Source: Lethocerus indicus
Lineage: Eukaryota; Arthropoda; Insecta; Hemiptera; Belostomatidae
Reading direction: 5' to 3'
Length of the DNA stretch: 64,000 nt
Assembly (NCBI GenBank): GCA_019843655.1
Contig: JACDQD010000006.1
Location: 12,717,746 to 12,781,745, forward strand
Positions within the stretch are counted from its first letter, which is position 1; each line of letters begins with the position of its first letter. Position numbers and translations under genes: made by a program. The notes beneath the pieces were generated by a model. That model was not told where the DNA came from. It saw nothing but the letters and a program-made list of their open reading frames with translations, and did no database searches. Of the stretch, positions 12,323 through 25,900 are shown piece after piece.

Positions 12323-15300
12323 TTGATATACGACCGCCCCCTAGTTTTCACCCTTCGCCCCCCACCGTGCGAAGCTCACTCTTCCGTCCACGGCCGAAAC
12401 GTCCTTTCATTGGGGGGCCCCCCCGGCTCTCCCTGCTGATCGCCGGCTCGGAACAATCGTCCCCAACAACACCCCCGAAGCACTTATCTCCTCTCTAATC
12501 GGAAAACCGGTTTTGAATACTAAACCGATTACAGCAGATTTAAACCATCCGGCGTCGTATTAACATTACATTCGATATTGATAAACAAGTACGTTTTGTG
12601 GCCGGCAATACATGATTGAATTAATTTTCAATACCAGGATTTATGCGCGTACATATAGACACCCGGATATACGGCCTTATTCCTCATGTATGAAGACATT
12701 TTAAAATTTTTAAACATTATTATTGCAAAATATATATTTAGGTTAGTGATTAAATATTTCCACCAACGTAATTATGTATTTACTTAAATTATTTACAGGG
12801 TTCATTCACTGTCCAGTCTCCATTATCCTCTGTGACTCCCAGCTAGGCGGTGTCTGCTTCTCATTCTGTATAAAACAACATTATATTGTCAGTGTTATAC
12901 TGGCAGTTTTCCCAGTAAATAACATACGCCACTATATATTTCAACAAATACAACACTTTTGACTTATTGTACTGTATTGTAAAGTTAACTGGCGGAAACT
13001 GATTTTTCGAATGTAATTAAAGGTAAATAAAAATATATTCGGGCAGATTTTTATTTTATTATATATACCGAATTAATTCTTGGTGTATTTTCAGTGAAAT
13101 GTTTTATTTACATAAATCACAGAGTAATACACGCAAAACGTTTTTCAGGTTTTCACAACAAATTCTGATGAACAGTAGGACAAAATGTTTTCTTTTTTTA
13201 CCAGCAGTAGTGGTCGAAGTGGTTTTCATTTCAAATGGTAAATATTTTTTGCCGGGGCGAATAGGCCGTCGGTGGATACTTTTAAATTAATTGCCTATTT
13301 CCGTAAGAGAGAATAATCAAGGCCTCGGAATATCTTAACACCATTATTCCAGGTGGAATTCATTAGCCTGTGATAACAAACAAACGGTTATTGAGGTCGA
13401 AAAATTCATACTGTTGTTTTCCAGCCCGGGTTGTTTCCTTGAGCGATGACCTGGAAATAAAATGTTAATTAATTGCTGAGGCAATAAAATTATTTAAACC
13501 CGCTCAATGTGTTATCTTACCTACTGTTATTTTAATTATTATATTGATGTGTTCTCGTGTACTTCACACATGGGCCAAATCCTTTAAATGGAATGACCAA
13601 AAATCAATTTGGAGATAGTTTCGATTATTGTAAATATTATTAACGAAAGCTTTCTATATATTTTATAGTCACTAGTCCTTATCGCGTTTTCTTAACGAAT
13701 CGACGAGTGACGAACGAATCGGAATTTTGATATGCGGTAAAATGATGCTAAATCGTGAAATAGGATTCGGGTCCTTTATTCCCCGGCGTCCTTCAAACAT
13801 CCCTCAACAGTGCGGTTTATTTTTCGTTTTTCCGCGTCGTTTAGCCGTTTTAGCCGGCCAGTCCAAAGAGTAGAAGGGGCTCTCTCACGTAGCGCCCGAT
13901 TAGCTCAGCCCGCCGCCTCTGGACAACAAAGCCACAATCCAGAACTCGCTTCTTAGAAAACCAGTTTTAGAATAGCTTAAATGAACTGCCCATTTTCTTT
14001 GCGGTAGATGCTTAAATTATTTGTTCCTAAATTTTAGAAAACACTTTATAATGTTTGTTATTATATAAGTATCACAATTCCATACACAGGGACATCTAAG
14101 ACAATTGCTTCAATAAAATAATCGATATTTTAAAGTAATTATAACAAAAAGGTATCAAGTGTTTGTGTGTGTATTTTTCCCTAGTTCCCCCCAATATGTG
14201 TGGTATATTTTGCTAGGTTTAGTTTCTGTTTCATATTACGAATGATACGCTGACAGACGCAGTACTGTATACTAGTCTGTTTCAAATGACTTTGTTTCAG
14301 CGCAACGTACAATAATGACAACTATATGCAATGGAATATTTGATAAAAGCGGGGGGAATATATAACGTTTCGAAATATAAATAGAACGCGGCACCGATGG
14401 AAGGGTGGGGGCAATGGAGGGGAAACAGAATGTACAGTTTAGAGGCTTGGAGTTATTTCAAATACACAATTGCCCGGTCGGACGGGCGGCATTTCGGGTC
14501 ACGAGAGACCGCATAAAAAAAAACCCTAACCAGAAATGACCGCATGACAAATGTACGGGTAGCGCTCCAGACTGGTCGGACCACTTGTCATTTATAAATA
14601 TCGGGCTCCGAACGAGGAAGTCTTTCTCGGTTTATTTCCGTCCACTCGCATTCCACGCACTGGACCGGAGGCATCGGCCGCTCTCTATTTGTCCTCGGTC
14701 GAAGCAATTTAATTTCTATAATGTTTTTAGCAACGTATTGGTTACGGTCAAGTATTTCGTCCAAAGCATGTTTGGAATCAGGAATCGCTAAACTGTAACA
14801 TCAATGTCACCATAATCGCAATTCTCACTTGACAATTTTCTCTTGACTTTTGAAGACACACTTGCAATGTATTCTTGTAATATGGCGTCTGAGAACTAAA
14901 ATTAGTTTACGATGCTATTCTAGGAAATTTGTTTTAGATGAGGCAACTTATAATGGTGTTAAGAGGAACTTGTCAAACCGTATACGACTATACTGTCAAC
15001 GTAACAACACTCGAACTTGACTGTTTCTTTACAATTTCTATCCGCGTCGACTACCTCTGAGTTTAGATATTGATTAAACTAGAGACAGGATCAGAAGGTC
15101 GAAAGAATTTCATAAAATTATTTCGATGATAATTAAAAATAGGACCAGGAAGATAAACTAATAAGCGAATGGTGACAATGACTCAAGAATTATGCTAACC
15201 AAATCAACTAGGGCATATACATGAATATCTTAAACTAATTTTTATCTATATATACCAGTTTTTATTTTAATTCTGCAGAGAAAAGAGATTAGTGTGAAAA

Positions 15301-16020
15301 TCCGGTGGGCGGTACTGTCCCTCGGGGGCCCCACAGTTGGAAATGAGTGGTAGCTATAGAGTAGTGGTGGAGGGGATCGAGAACAGATCGCCCATAAAAA
15401 TTGGCCACCGGGGATATGCAGAAAAAAATGAAGAGAGATAGGCCCCCGTAAAATTCTTTTCGGTCCCAACTCGAACCCAATCCGCCCCGTTGCCAGGCCA
15501 CAAAAGGATGACGCCCACGATTCCGTTATTAATTAATGTCGATAATTAATTGCAGGAAAATCGGTCACAATAATGTTCGGGCCCGGAGGGAATGTACGAG
15601 AGGAAATAATGGAGTTGGACCTATTGGCGGTTGGTGGAGGGGGGCGGCGGCAATTTTTATAATTTGTTCTGCATTCGAATATGTTTGTGGTAACCGAGGA
15701 GAAATGAATTTTCGCCTCATTTGTTTCCTCAACTCTGATGCAGTTGTTGTTTATTGGATGGCACCCTGGATCTTATAATTTTGGTCTGTTAATGTATTAC
15801 CGGACACAACGACGACCGACCAGCCCACTATACCACAATTACTTCGGTTCTTAGATCGAATCGATGTATAAAGAAGTTTGCAAACATGAAATTACCCGTG
15901 TATGCCTCAAATAGGTATACCTGGCATAAATCCACTCTGAATTACTAAATTCTGAGTACGTCTACAAACTTATTACGAATTTTGCTGCTAATATAATTAA
16001 AATAATTTTGGCGCTGAAAT
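12323..16020. other. Non-coding stretch
   Basis: AT-rich overall with islands at 12323-12490, 13760-13930, 14390-14700 and 15290-15660. No recognisable protein. A TATAAATAG word at about 14376-14384 lacks a convincing initiator downstream. A short stretch near 13898-13910 resembles a tRNA D-arm/A box but has no partner B box. Confidence 0.5.
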
Positions 16021-16334
16021 CATTACTTCGATGGTCGGTTGGGGTGACCTCACGTAATAGCGAGAGTTGGGCGGACATCACAGGTGGGAATCTCGGCCGG
16101 GAGCCTCCAGTGTTCGAGGTGCGGGATCTATGCAAATTACTGGCCTCCGGTTAAATCCAGGGCGTGAGGGGCTGGGGGCCCGGGCCCCGGGCTCGGCTAT
16201 AATTACAACAGCAATTAGCGCTCAAGATGTGAGTCATCAGGAGTAATGCGTCACCTGCTGTCATTGTTTAATATCAACTCGCTTCAGCGCCCCACCCCGG
16301 CCCGCCTCCTTTATGGCCACTCGGCGCACATGTG
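16021..16334. promoter_or_regulatory. Candidate cis-regulatory island
   Basis: A GC-rich island contains several specific transcription-factor words close together. They are octamer ATGCAAAT (POU) at 16130-16137, CAATTAG (homeodomain) at 16212-16218, TGAGTCA (bZIP/AP-1) at 16230-16236, CACCTG (E-box/Snail type) at 16252-16257, TTTATGGCC (posterior-Hox/Caudal-like) at 16310-16318 and palindromic CACATGTG at 16327-16334. A GC palindrome (CCCGGGCCCCGGG) sits at about 16178-16190. No coding frame spans the block. The enhancer call is inference from motif density. Confidence 0.27.
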
Positions 16335-18211
16335 ACCCATATTGTAATTAACGTTGAAAGCCGCGTTTAGATTCCACTAATTATTCTTTCTTCTCCCCCG
16401 ACTCAATTTACTTGACTGCTACTATTTAAGGACAATTAGGATACGTTGGCTTTTTTTTGTTTGTTAAACTGCAATGTGTATTAACCTTATAGCTTAAAGG
16501 GCATTTCATGTATAAAAACAACATAAAACATTACATTGTTCTAAAAAGGAGGATTCAGACGTTTTGTACACGAACAATACATTCTTGACCTTACTCTTTC
16601 CAATATGGATTGCGGAGCTCCTCTTTACGACCTATTTGAAATATAAGATAGTAAGTGTGCAAGGCAAAATTTGCTGAGAGCGATAAGGCAGCAATGACCG
16701 TGCGCCAACTCGAGACTCTCCTGGAGGATTACTAACGAATTATAATTATAATAACAGAGGAGCCGTTTGTGAGATAGTTCCCAGTCCTCTAACGGCGGTG
16801 TGAGGGGGGAGGGGATTCGCAATGCATTCAATCCGTTCCCCCCTCCAGAACGGGCTTCAGCGCGCGCCGCTAATGTGGAAACTTGGATTAGAAAACTTAG
16901 TATTCACTTCCTCAACTTAAGAAGCTCATTTTGTAAGTCATTAAGTTGTAACGCTCGGGGGTTGGAGGGCGAAAGTAGGAGGCGAAAGTAGGAGTTATGA
17001 CACGATTTCCTGCAATTTGTCGCGTCGACGTGAATTCTACCCGTCATTGAAATTACAATGGGCGGCAGGATCCCAGCATCACTGCAACCTCCCGTGTCTA
17101 ATCGCACTCCCAGTCATGAATAAAGTGCGCCCCTCCGATGAAACTTTGGAGTTTCTCAAAATAAATTAACATTTCATACTTATATAACTTGTCATTTACT
17201 TGTAGTCTGTAAAAATTCAATTGTACAACCAGTATAAACAACTACTCAAAATTCGACTAATTAAGTCCGCACTGCAAGAGCGGGGCTATGTTAACACGTT
17301 TGGGGGTATTTGTTCTGATATTCTCGTTATAATTATTGGATTTGTATTTTCTACGTGACTTGTTTTATGTTAAGGGCTCTGTAAAAAGTTTCTGCCAATC
17401 GTCCGTTATCGAAATAGTATCTCGTTGAACATTTATACTGGGCAACTGTTCTCTCCTGTTTTGCTAGCTGGAAGGAACATCCTATTGAAAAGAAAGGGCC
17501 TCAATTGGAGACGGTGTTGCCGTTATCGCTCCTCTTTCCAGGAGAGGCCCTCCCGAAAGGCCGCCCTGCCCAGAAAGCGGGAGCCCCGAATGATTAAAAG
17601 CGGGGGCCTTGGACCTTGGAGGAAAGAAAAGTATCGGACTTCTGTTCTGAAAAATTGCGAGTTTTTATCTTAGATTAACAAGCAATCTCACCGGTGAGCT
17701 CTTTTCCTGTCCCGTCCCTCGTAGCCGGCCTTAATTGAATCTCGGAGACCAGTTCGTTGGGCCGTCATGATCTGATTTTGATGAAACTTTTAACCGTTCG
17801 CTTAAAGGAAGACATTTCTTATTTTATTTCGACTCGGGAGACCCTCCGAACGATACGGGACGGCAATAAAACTAAAATAGCCGACCGACCCAATTTCCTC
17901 TGACGTTTAATTAATTTTCAACACGTAATACTATTTCTTACCAAGTCCTTAGGTGGGAGTCTATTGCTTTTTGCTCTTCTGTCGTACTTAACTGATATTT
18001 CGCTGCTACTGACGACAGCGAGGAGGCCTATAGAATTTATTCAGATTCCTAAAGTTGTCCGACGCCTCTCTACCGTCATTCCGAGTGTTTCTCTTGTCTT
18101 AATCAGGAACTATTACGGATAATTCTGGTTTTTTGGGACCATCCCTACTCCACCTGTAGAATGTACTGAAGGCGTACAAACTTGGTGTACGAAGGTACGC
18201 CGGCGAAAGTC
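16335..18211. other. Non-coding stretch
   Basis: No gene supported. A 12-base tandem repeat (GGCGAAAGTAGG-like, two units) lies at about 16969-16993. Islands at 16780-17110 and 17460-17720 have short open frames without domains. Confidence 0.5.
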
Positions 18212-19321
18212 TTTTTTTCTCATTTATTGTTATAGTCACAACTACAATTTTTTTTTAGATTGTATCTAGTGACACTGCTCTTACTTAACACTCACTCACT
18301 GAACTCTCGAAGGAGAAGCCACCCAATGATGGTACTCCCGCTCCTGCCCTTACTCAGGCGGTAAGGAAATCGCGTGGCCATTTCCGCTTTAGGCGACGCA
18401 CGGGATTTTCGGGAAGGTGAAGCGAGGAAAGTTGTTGAATTAAGGGATTGGAATGAAGGGATAGTTTGGAACGGATTTATACCGGGAAGCTGCTAATTCT
18501 CGAAAGAATGGGACTTTTAGGTCATTGTGAATTATTCTGTTAGAGACATATGGTGGGGCGTTGTTAATTTTACGAAGGATTATGAATAGCAAGGATTGGA
18601 GTCTATAAGAATTAGACGGCTCGGCGGATCCCCACAGTTCGATTCCGTAGGCCCAGATAGGTTTCAGTACGCAGTTGTAAATTAATAGTTTGTTCGAGAG
18701 TGATAGTTTTGATCTGTAGTCGAGGAGTCTTAGTACTAATTTGTAGCGTCGTTTCGTTTCTGTACGTTTCAGTCTTGTATGTGGGTTCCATGTCAGTCTT
18801 CTGTCTAAGAGTAGTCCCAGGTACCGCACTTGATTTTGAATAGGAAGTTGGGACCGGTTCAGGAAAACGGGAGGACAAGTTGCTCTTCTCAAAGTAAAAG
18901 TAACGTGAAGAATTTTTTGGCAATTGAACATAATCCTTCATTTCCTGGACCAACTTTCTATGAGGGAGAGGGGTTTTTGCAGAGAATGTGATGCTAAGTA
19001 AGGATCTGAGTTTGTAGAGAGTACAGCTTTGTCGTCGGCATAGGAAGCGAGGAAAATATCAGGATGTTGAGGGATATCGGCCGTGTATACAGAATAAAGG
19101 GATGGACCGAGAATACTACCTTGTGGAACACCTGCAAGTATAGGAAAGGAATCAGATAAGAAAGCGCTAAGAGCGTGGGAGGACGGATTCTTGTGTTTCA
19201 CCAGCAGTCCACAGTGCCACACCCTGTCAAAAGCTTCATCGAAAAATGCTGCAGAAACATACTGCTTTCTGTCAAGAGCGGGCCGAAAGTCTTGTGGAGG
19301 AATTAAAACGTAGGTTAGCAT
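18212..19321 (-). mobile_element. Degenerate Jockey-clade non-LTR retrotransposon (3' half)
   Basis: A minus-strand LINE remnant. The C-terminal two-thirds of a Jockey-type reverse transcriptase is recognisable (18440-19321). It is followed toward lower coordinates by about 220 bp of 3' untranslated sequence. On the minus strand this ends in a polyadenylation hexamer AATAAA (18223-18228) and a seven-base A tract (18212-18218), a plausible 3' terminus. The endonuclease and ORF1 are missing, consistent with 5' truncation on insertion. The 5' boundary is uncertain; sequence up to about 19.6 kb could contain unrecognised remains. No target-site duplication was found. Confidence 0.85.
18440..19321 (-). 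pseudogene. Reverse transcriptase remnant (Jockey-like), frameshifted
   Basis: The first open piece (19321 down to 18938) carries the palm motifs. It has the EAFDRVWH form of motif A (residues 29-36), the AGVPQGS motif (63-69) and the catalytic YADD box (94-97). The region before AGVPQGS is shorter than in intact Jockey enzymes, and motif A lacks residues seen in the usual FLDVxKAFD form, so small deletions are likely. The second piece (18931 down to 18440) is in another frame. It has the RYLGLLLDRRLTW segment (36-48) and the YGIELWG segment (95-101) typical of the thumb and C-terminal part of the family. At the junction (about 18930-18955) a frameshift breaks the enzyme, so the copy is dead. 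It would have copied the element's own RNA by target-primed reverse transcription. Confidence 0.88.
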
Positions 19322-19678
19322 TAGGCGTCAGCGGAGGATTTCCTTGAAGTTTAAGAGTTGTCCCGGACAGTCGGTGAGGTCAGGTGTAACGGCCACTCGT
19401 GTTTAACTTCCGTTGACGAGGGTTGTTCCCCTGCCCCGAACACGGACGGACTTCTCCCCTAATGAGAGTCGACAACATTGGACCGCATCCCGTCCGGGCC
19501 TTGCTTGATCCAATCCCCGTTTTGAAGCCTTCCAACTGGACCCAAGAAGAGTTCTGCCAGTCCTAGTGCGCACATTGGGATGACATGCGTTACCGCTGCA
19601 TTGCTACACCGTCAACAGCAAGTTCATATCCCTGTAATAAGATGAAGACGAGGAAATTATACTTTGTGTAAGTACATA
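19322..19678. other. Non-coding flank between LINE remnant and MITE
   Basis: Moderately GC-rich to about 19620, then AT-rich. It may contain unrecognised upstream parts of the LINE; I see no motif that proves it. Confidence 0.4.
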
Positions 19679-19915
19679 TGTGCCCATAATTATGAAAGTG
19701 GTCTAAGTCAATTCAAACTTTAAATACAATATATTCATATGAAATCACACAAAATTTTATATTCATAGTAAACTTCCATTAATCGAGACTAATAAAATTC
19801 GAAATTAAAATGTTGCATAATATAAAAATATTTGTTAATTTATTCGAAAGCAATTCATTAAATATCTCAAAACCAGAAATATATGACTCAGACCACTTTC
19901 ATAATTATGGGCACA
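19679..19915. mobile_element. 237-bp TA-flanked MITE (Tc1/mariner-like)
   Basis: The two ends are inverted copies for 32 bases with one mismatch, starting TGTGCCCATAATTATG on each strand. The element is bounded by TA on both sides (19677-19678 and 19916-19917), the target duplication of Tc1/mariner superfamily transposases. The interior is AT-rich with no open frame, as expected for a non-autonomous miniature element moved in trans. Superfamily assignment rests on the TA duplication and TIR style. The flank outside the right end is a short TA run, so the exact TA boundary could shift by two bases. Confidence 0.85.
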
Positions 19916-19917
19916 TA

Positions 19918-22900
19918 TATATGTATATACAAGCGCAATTTATGTAGGTTTATTATGTACGTATGTAGATAGGTTTAAAAATCTTAACCTTGAAGCATAC
20001 GGTACAATTTTGGAATGGAATCCAATAATAATTGGATTGGTCTTCATCATCCGTCGGCCGATATAGGAATTCCTTTTTTGCTAAATAACGGATATTGTTT
20101 TCTCAAATAGCTATTAGAATTAATATTACAAATACCTTAGTAATTCGACCGGAGAAGAACTTTCCTCAAATATCTAAAAAAAATCCGGTAATAAAGGAAA
20201 AGAAACGCGTAAAATGGTCGACCGCTCCCGAAAGTATCTTTCGCGGTTTCCAAACCATTTTACGCCCACACTCCCACCTTCCTCCTCCTCCTCTAGTCCC
20301 CTAAACCATACCACGACTCGTTTAACCGTTTCATATTGAACGCGGAAAATCGTTCCCTAAAACGAGAATCTAATGGGAGTGTAAAGTTTTCGGGGCCGTC
20401 TTCTTAAAAAGAAATCAGGGCGTGGGCGGTCCAGGAGGGGGAGGGTCGCACTCGGCCCCAGGAAAGAGGTAGATCGATCGTCGAGATTCTTCTCTGTCTG
20501 TCAGCGGCCTCCCTAAGCCCCTCCCCCTCCCACCGCACCAAAAGATTTCCCTCGGATACCCAACTCGGCTTCTCAGATGAGCCCATGTATTCCGCTTATG
20601 GTTATTTCTCCCCGAAAACTGGTGCCCGCGGTTCCATTGGACATCTATGCCACCGTCTGGCCTTAATATAGAATGTACTTCCACTGAAATTATGGATTTA
20701 CTTCTAAGTGTAAATACCTTCTCTATTTACAATTTCGGTTTCATATATAAAATCTTATTAGTATTAATTAAAGAGCGACCTGACCTCAATAACCAGCATA
20801 GCTCTGGGTAAATAATAAATGTATTCGTTAAATATCTAAAATATTAATTTACCGTGTAAAATTCATGTACATGAGAAATTGACCTACGTTTGGTACCAAC
20901 TTCATCCGGGGTGGTTGCGGGAATTACAAACATTTGGGCGTATCAATATTTACTCGCCTCCACCACTCAACCAAACAAATTTGAGTCTTAAATCTGTTTT
21001 ATGATGTAAGGTTAAGTTACGTATATCAGTTCTCCTGCTATTGACCGAATTTGAATCCGTGGGTATGAAAGTGTGCCTAGAAAGCAAAATAGGTTTTGAG
21101 AAGTGAAATCGTGGAAAGAAAACTGAAAATAGTCTCAGTCTATAAAGTCAGCGTCTTTATACTGAAAGCTGAAAGCATGTGTAAAGAAAGCATTCGGTCA
21201 ACTTTTTCTTCGATTTTTCCCAGGAATTATTGAAGCAGACTGATTGAAATTGGCCTGAATTGTAAGGTTACCCATTCAGATATTTAATTGAAGCCATTGA
21301 TCGGATTAATACTGCGTGGAAAGTCTGGCAGATTTTCTACCGAACGGAGAAATCTAAAGGATATGACGTGGGTTTTCTTTTGAGTGATTTTTCACTCAAT
21401 TCTATTGCGATTTTATCAAGCTACTAGTATGAAACAAATGATTGAACACTATGGTTTTCGCTCGGAACGCTCACAGGTTCCGGTTAGATTATTCTGTCTC
21501 TACCCACGTTACCGCTCCAAAAGTATAGCTGTCGCTTGTTTGCGTTTATACGTATAAATATTAATTTTTTTATATTTTCGTTAAACGTCCCCCCTTGGCC
21601 TAGTGTTACGCATATATATAAAATCAAAAACAACGCCAGAATAGGATATTATTATATACATGTACGATTTACTGATTAACTTCTTTAATTAGTTTTTCCC
21701 AGTGAAATACGGGTGACAGGTTGTACGATGGCAAAAATAGTGAAAAATAAATTGCAACTGAGAAGTCAATATCCTGTTGCTCTTTGTGGCAGTGTGGGGC
21801 AGCTATTGAATAATCTATTTAATTGCCTAATTGGGCCTCCTTAGCCCGTCCGGTCCGAATAAACTACACACTTAGTTTTTCCATTCTGCCGGCGAGAATT
21901 CTTCAGTGGAATCGATTCCTCGGTATCGAACGCAATTCAATAATTTACCCATAATTTAAGTCGCATGTCGCGACCCCGATGATGGCCAGCTTCGTCGAAA
22001 TTAGAAACCAATTTTTCATGATCGGGTCTCATGAACGCCGCTCGACTTCGGTGACGACGGAAATAATTCCGTTTGTGGACGACGAGAGGCCGCGATACGC
22101 GGGACCATTGTTCAGCGATGGTGGAGAGAGCCCCAGGCGTTACGGGTTATCGGCGGGGTTTTTTATTGCACGCCGACGGTATCGGGCCCATCCGACACAC
22201 AACAAAGGCCGCCGCTTTAAGATTTATTTGCCGCCTCTCTAGGCCCATGTGTTCTTTAGGTTTCAGGTCTTATCATAAAGGTCGGCGACGAGTACCAACC
22301 GCGGACAGTACATAGTAGAGGTACCAAGTGTAATTCTAACAGTTCTATAACTGTACAGTTTCTAGATAAATACGTCTACAAGATAATGAATACACAAATA
22401 TAATACTTTATATATATGTTATATTATTAATTAATCATATGCTATTGGATAAAAGCTTACTGTTTAGTAAAGCATTAAATTTCTGCCTAGAGAAAGATTT
22501 TAAATGTGAAATCATTTTCTATGTATAAATTAGTAATTTCTATTGATTAAGTATAATTTTTAATCAATCAATCTTCGAGTTTTTACCGTATTGATGGTGC
22601 TATTTAGTAAATTAATATATTTTGGATAACAAGACATGATATTTTCAATATTTAGCAAGTTGATTATGTAACATAAATTATTATATAAAATCGAGTTCAT
22701 ACGATTTATAATTTGTTTCATACTTGAATATGCTCTTAATGATTTATATTAATTATTCTGGTGTTGACGTAACAAGTAGTTTGATTATACACATTCGTTA
22801 CGCTTGCAATCCTAATAACTCTTCGATTGCCCTATCGATCACTTAAAGTTTATTCCGCGTACTTATAGCATATTTATTCTTGAATTTAAACAGAGTTAGT

Positions 22901-25900
22901 ATAGAGAAACACTAAATGGTCCGTTCGAATAATGAGTTTTCAGCGTCCGTTATTGAATACTGATACGAACATCAAACTGCGGGGCAATTGTCTCGACTTC
23001 AGTAAAAGGGTATCATTACTGCGACTGATAGCTATTTAAGTAAAGTTTACGAGCGTCATGGATTATTCCGATGCGAACCATGATCGCCAGACCAATATAA
23101 GGAGAGGTCAATCGTTTAATATCAGAGTCTGAATAATAAAAACTAACTACCGACACGGAATCGAGTGGAACAAAGTTAAAAATGTTCCCCTCCACTCCCG
23201 ATTAGGAATATATACAAGGGAGGACTGGGAATTTTTATTACATCTTTATAGTTTATGTTAAATGTATTTAACTTTAGAATTAGTTAAATTACTATCAAAA
23301 TCACCGTATTATTTATTGTTCCAATAAAACCAATTTTTCGGTAGGTCAGCGTTCACGATTATTGGCATATTTTTTATCACTAAATTTGAGAATTAAATAA
23401 TCTGACACAATTATGTAAACCATGATTTATCTCGTCTGAAGAATCTTCCCCCATAACGGTGAACGCATTCCACCCTCGGCGGGTTGAGGACAACACAAAT
23501 GCTTACGAATCAGTCAAGACATAAGTGGCTAACTCACGTGCACATGTCTCAATCGGTGACAAAACACATTCTATTAATACCGCTATAGTGGAGCACTACG
23601 ATTGGATGAATTATCCCCTCCACGTGAAATGTCTACTGAACATTGTGTCCACGGTATTGAGTTGCACTTATTAAACTGGGAAAAGTGTTCAATAGTGAAT
23701 GGGCGCCTCTCAATAATTCAGGTACCAATGGTTTAGCTCCGTCTCGGGGGCAAACTACCTATACCATTCAGCTGGCAAACAGGGGGCACTAATGTGCAAA
23801 CAGAGACTCGCTCGCGACGCCCGCCCGACTGAAGGCGGCTCGCGTAATACACACATTGGAAGGGAAACATGAATTTCCAACGACTGTGTACCCAGCTGAC
23901 TCCAACCACCGCCGGTTATATTCACCGATGCTCCTCTTCATCAATTGCCGCGTTTAAGGTCGAGCACGGTGAACTGTGCCACGCACAACACGGGCAAATG
24001 CCTTTTGTCCAAATTCAAAAGATTTGTTCACCCATAGGCGGCCTCCATAGTGCAACTAGAAACTCTATTTAAAGTATAATGACTCTGCGACTTCGAAGCA
24101 GTCAGTTTTTGGAAATGTTTATTCATCGAAAAAATTACGGTAAACTAAGTTTGTATGATAAAATTTTTTTACTTGCAGGGGGGAATGCCTTGTCCAAGCA
24201 CCGCTCCAGGTGCAGCTATATCAACGCGAGTAGTTTTCTGTCTCCACTTACTTGTTTTGACATAAAACTCCAAGATATTTATTCGCTCGCGAACCAATTT
24301 CTAGAGTACAGATAGATTGATACATATGATGTATATATAAAAGGATATGTCAAAAATGTGGAACATATGCGTATGTAATAATCAAAGTGTGATTTAGCAA
24401 ATTAAACAGATTACATGAATTACAATCAACTCATTTCCAAGGACATAAATTATAAAGAAATCGGACTAAAATCTCTGAGTACAATTACTACATTATGATT
24501 CAAAATATTACCCTTTGTAGTTGTGTTCCCTCTAACACTGTTCGCTTATAAAACCCCAATTTTAGACTCCATCCCTTTTTTGTACAGTTCATTAATCAAC
24601 TCATTTAATATTTTCCACCATAGCCGCGATTCGGATAACCTCACAATCGCTGTGAAACTTTGATTGACGCTTCAAAGGGCGAGTACATCCGTCCAAAACA
24701 ATGGATAATTTCAATTGTACGGGATCAATACCGTCGGGTTTCACGCGGCATACTAACAATGCCCCGAATTCTTAACTTATTTAATTTAATATTTCAAAAT
24801 TTATGCTACTGGTTAGATCACAAAGTAAATCGGATAAAAACACAACCGATATAAACGATAGTGCGAAATAATTAGATTTTTTAATTTATCTTACTTATTT
24901 GGTATTTATTAAATTATTAGTTACATTAAATTATTCCTAGCTCGCTAAATTGATTTCATTTCAGTACATCTCGTACCCGCAAGTGAATTTGATTTCCGGA
25001 ACGCAAATAATTACCAGTAATTGTTGTATTTCATTTAGTATTACTATAAGGGTGGTTAATATCATGTTTAGATATTGCCTTAAATGCCTGTAACAAATAA
25101 ATGAATTCCCACTAATTATCACAAGCATTATATATTCGAACATCATCGATTAAAAGGCCATGCCTGAAATGTGTTTTACATCGTCATCTATGTAATTTAA
25201 GAATGCCGGTAGATGATTAACAATCAATCCATTGTTTTAATTTTGAAGCTAAAACAACACTGCTGTATTCAATAATGTCGTTTATTTATATAAAATCCGA
25301 GCTGTACATTTTCTTTAGTACATTCCCTCTTCTGGGTGGCATGTGTGAAAGTTTTCCACTGAATACTGCTTGGAAAATCCAAAAGGTAAGGTAGCAGGGT
25401 GCTTTTACTCGGGGAAAAACGAGGGAAAGTGCGTTCCTGCGAACGATTCGTTTTACCAGTCAGAGAAATAGTTCGGAAAGAGTTCGGGCCAAGAAATTTC
25501 GAGATCCAAACTGTTCGCCACCTGTATCGATCAAGGAAGTAAAGAAAAGTAGAGTTAACTTGGAATAAAATTGATATTAAAAACTACAATATATTGAATA
25601 AAAGAAATACAATGATGCAAATATTTATTAATAAGCGAAGGTAAATGATAGAGGACGAGGTCTGATTCGCACAAATGACAATACAACAATATATAAAGGG
25701 GGGATAATTCTACTCCATAGATTATTAACGGTAATATCCAATTATACTCATATTGGTCTGCGTTCCGAATTATACATAACAATTACTGATATTATTAAAA
25801 AGTATTTTAAATGTGAAACGGTAAACATGAAAGTGGTTGGATGAATTTCGCGAATGCTTCCGCTACGTGGTCAAAGGGCCAATTGGGGAAGCGATGTGAA

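Noticed and set aside
13895..13912. tRNA D-arm/A-box-like TAGCTCAG
   Set aside because: No B box or T-arm follows within tRNA or SINE distance and no acceptor pairing was seen.
14376..14384. TATAAATAG as a promoter
   Set aside because: No initiator at the expected distance and no transcript-like open frame downstream.
21786..21808. Sequence sharing an 11-base start with miR-34
   Set aside because: The mature-like match breaks after 11 bases, and no complementary star arm lies on either side, so no precursor hairpin can form.
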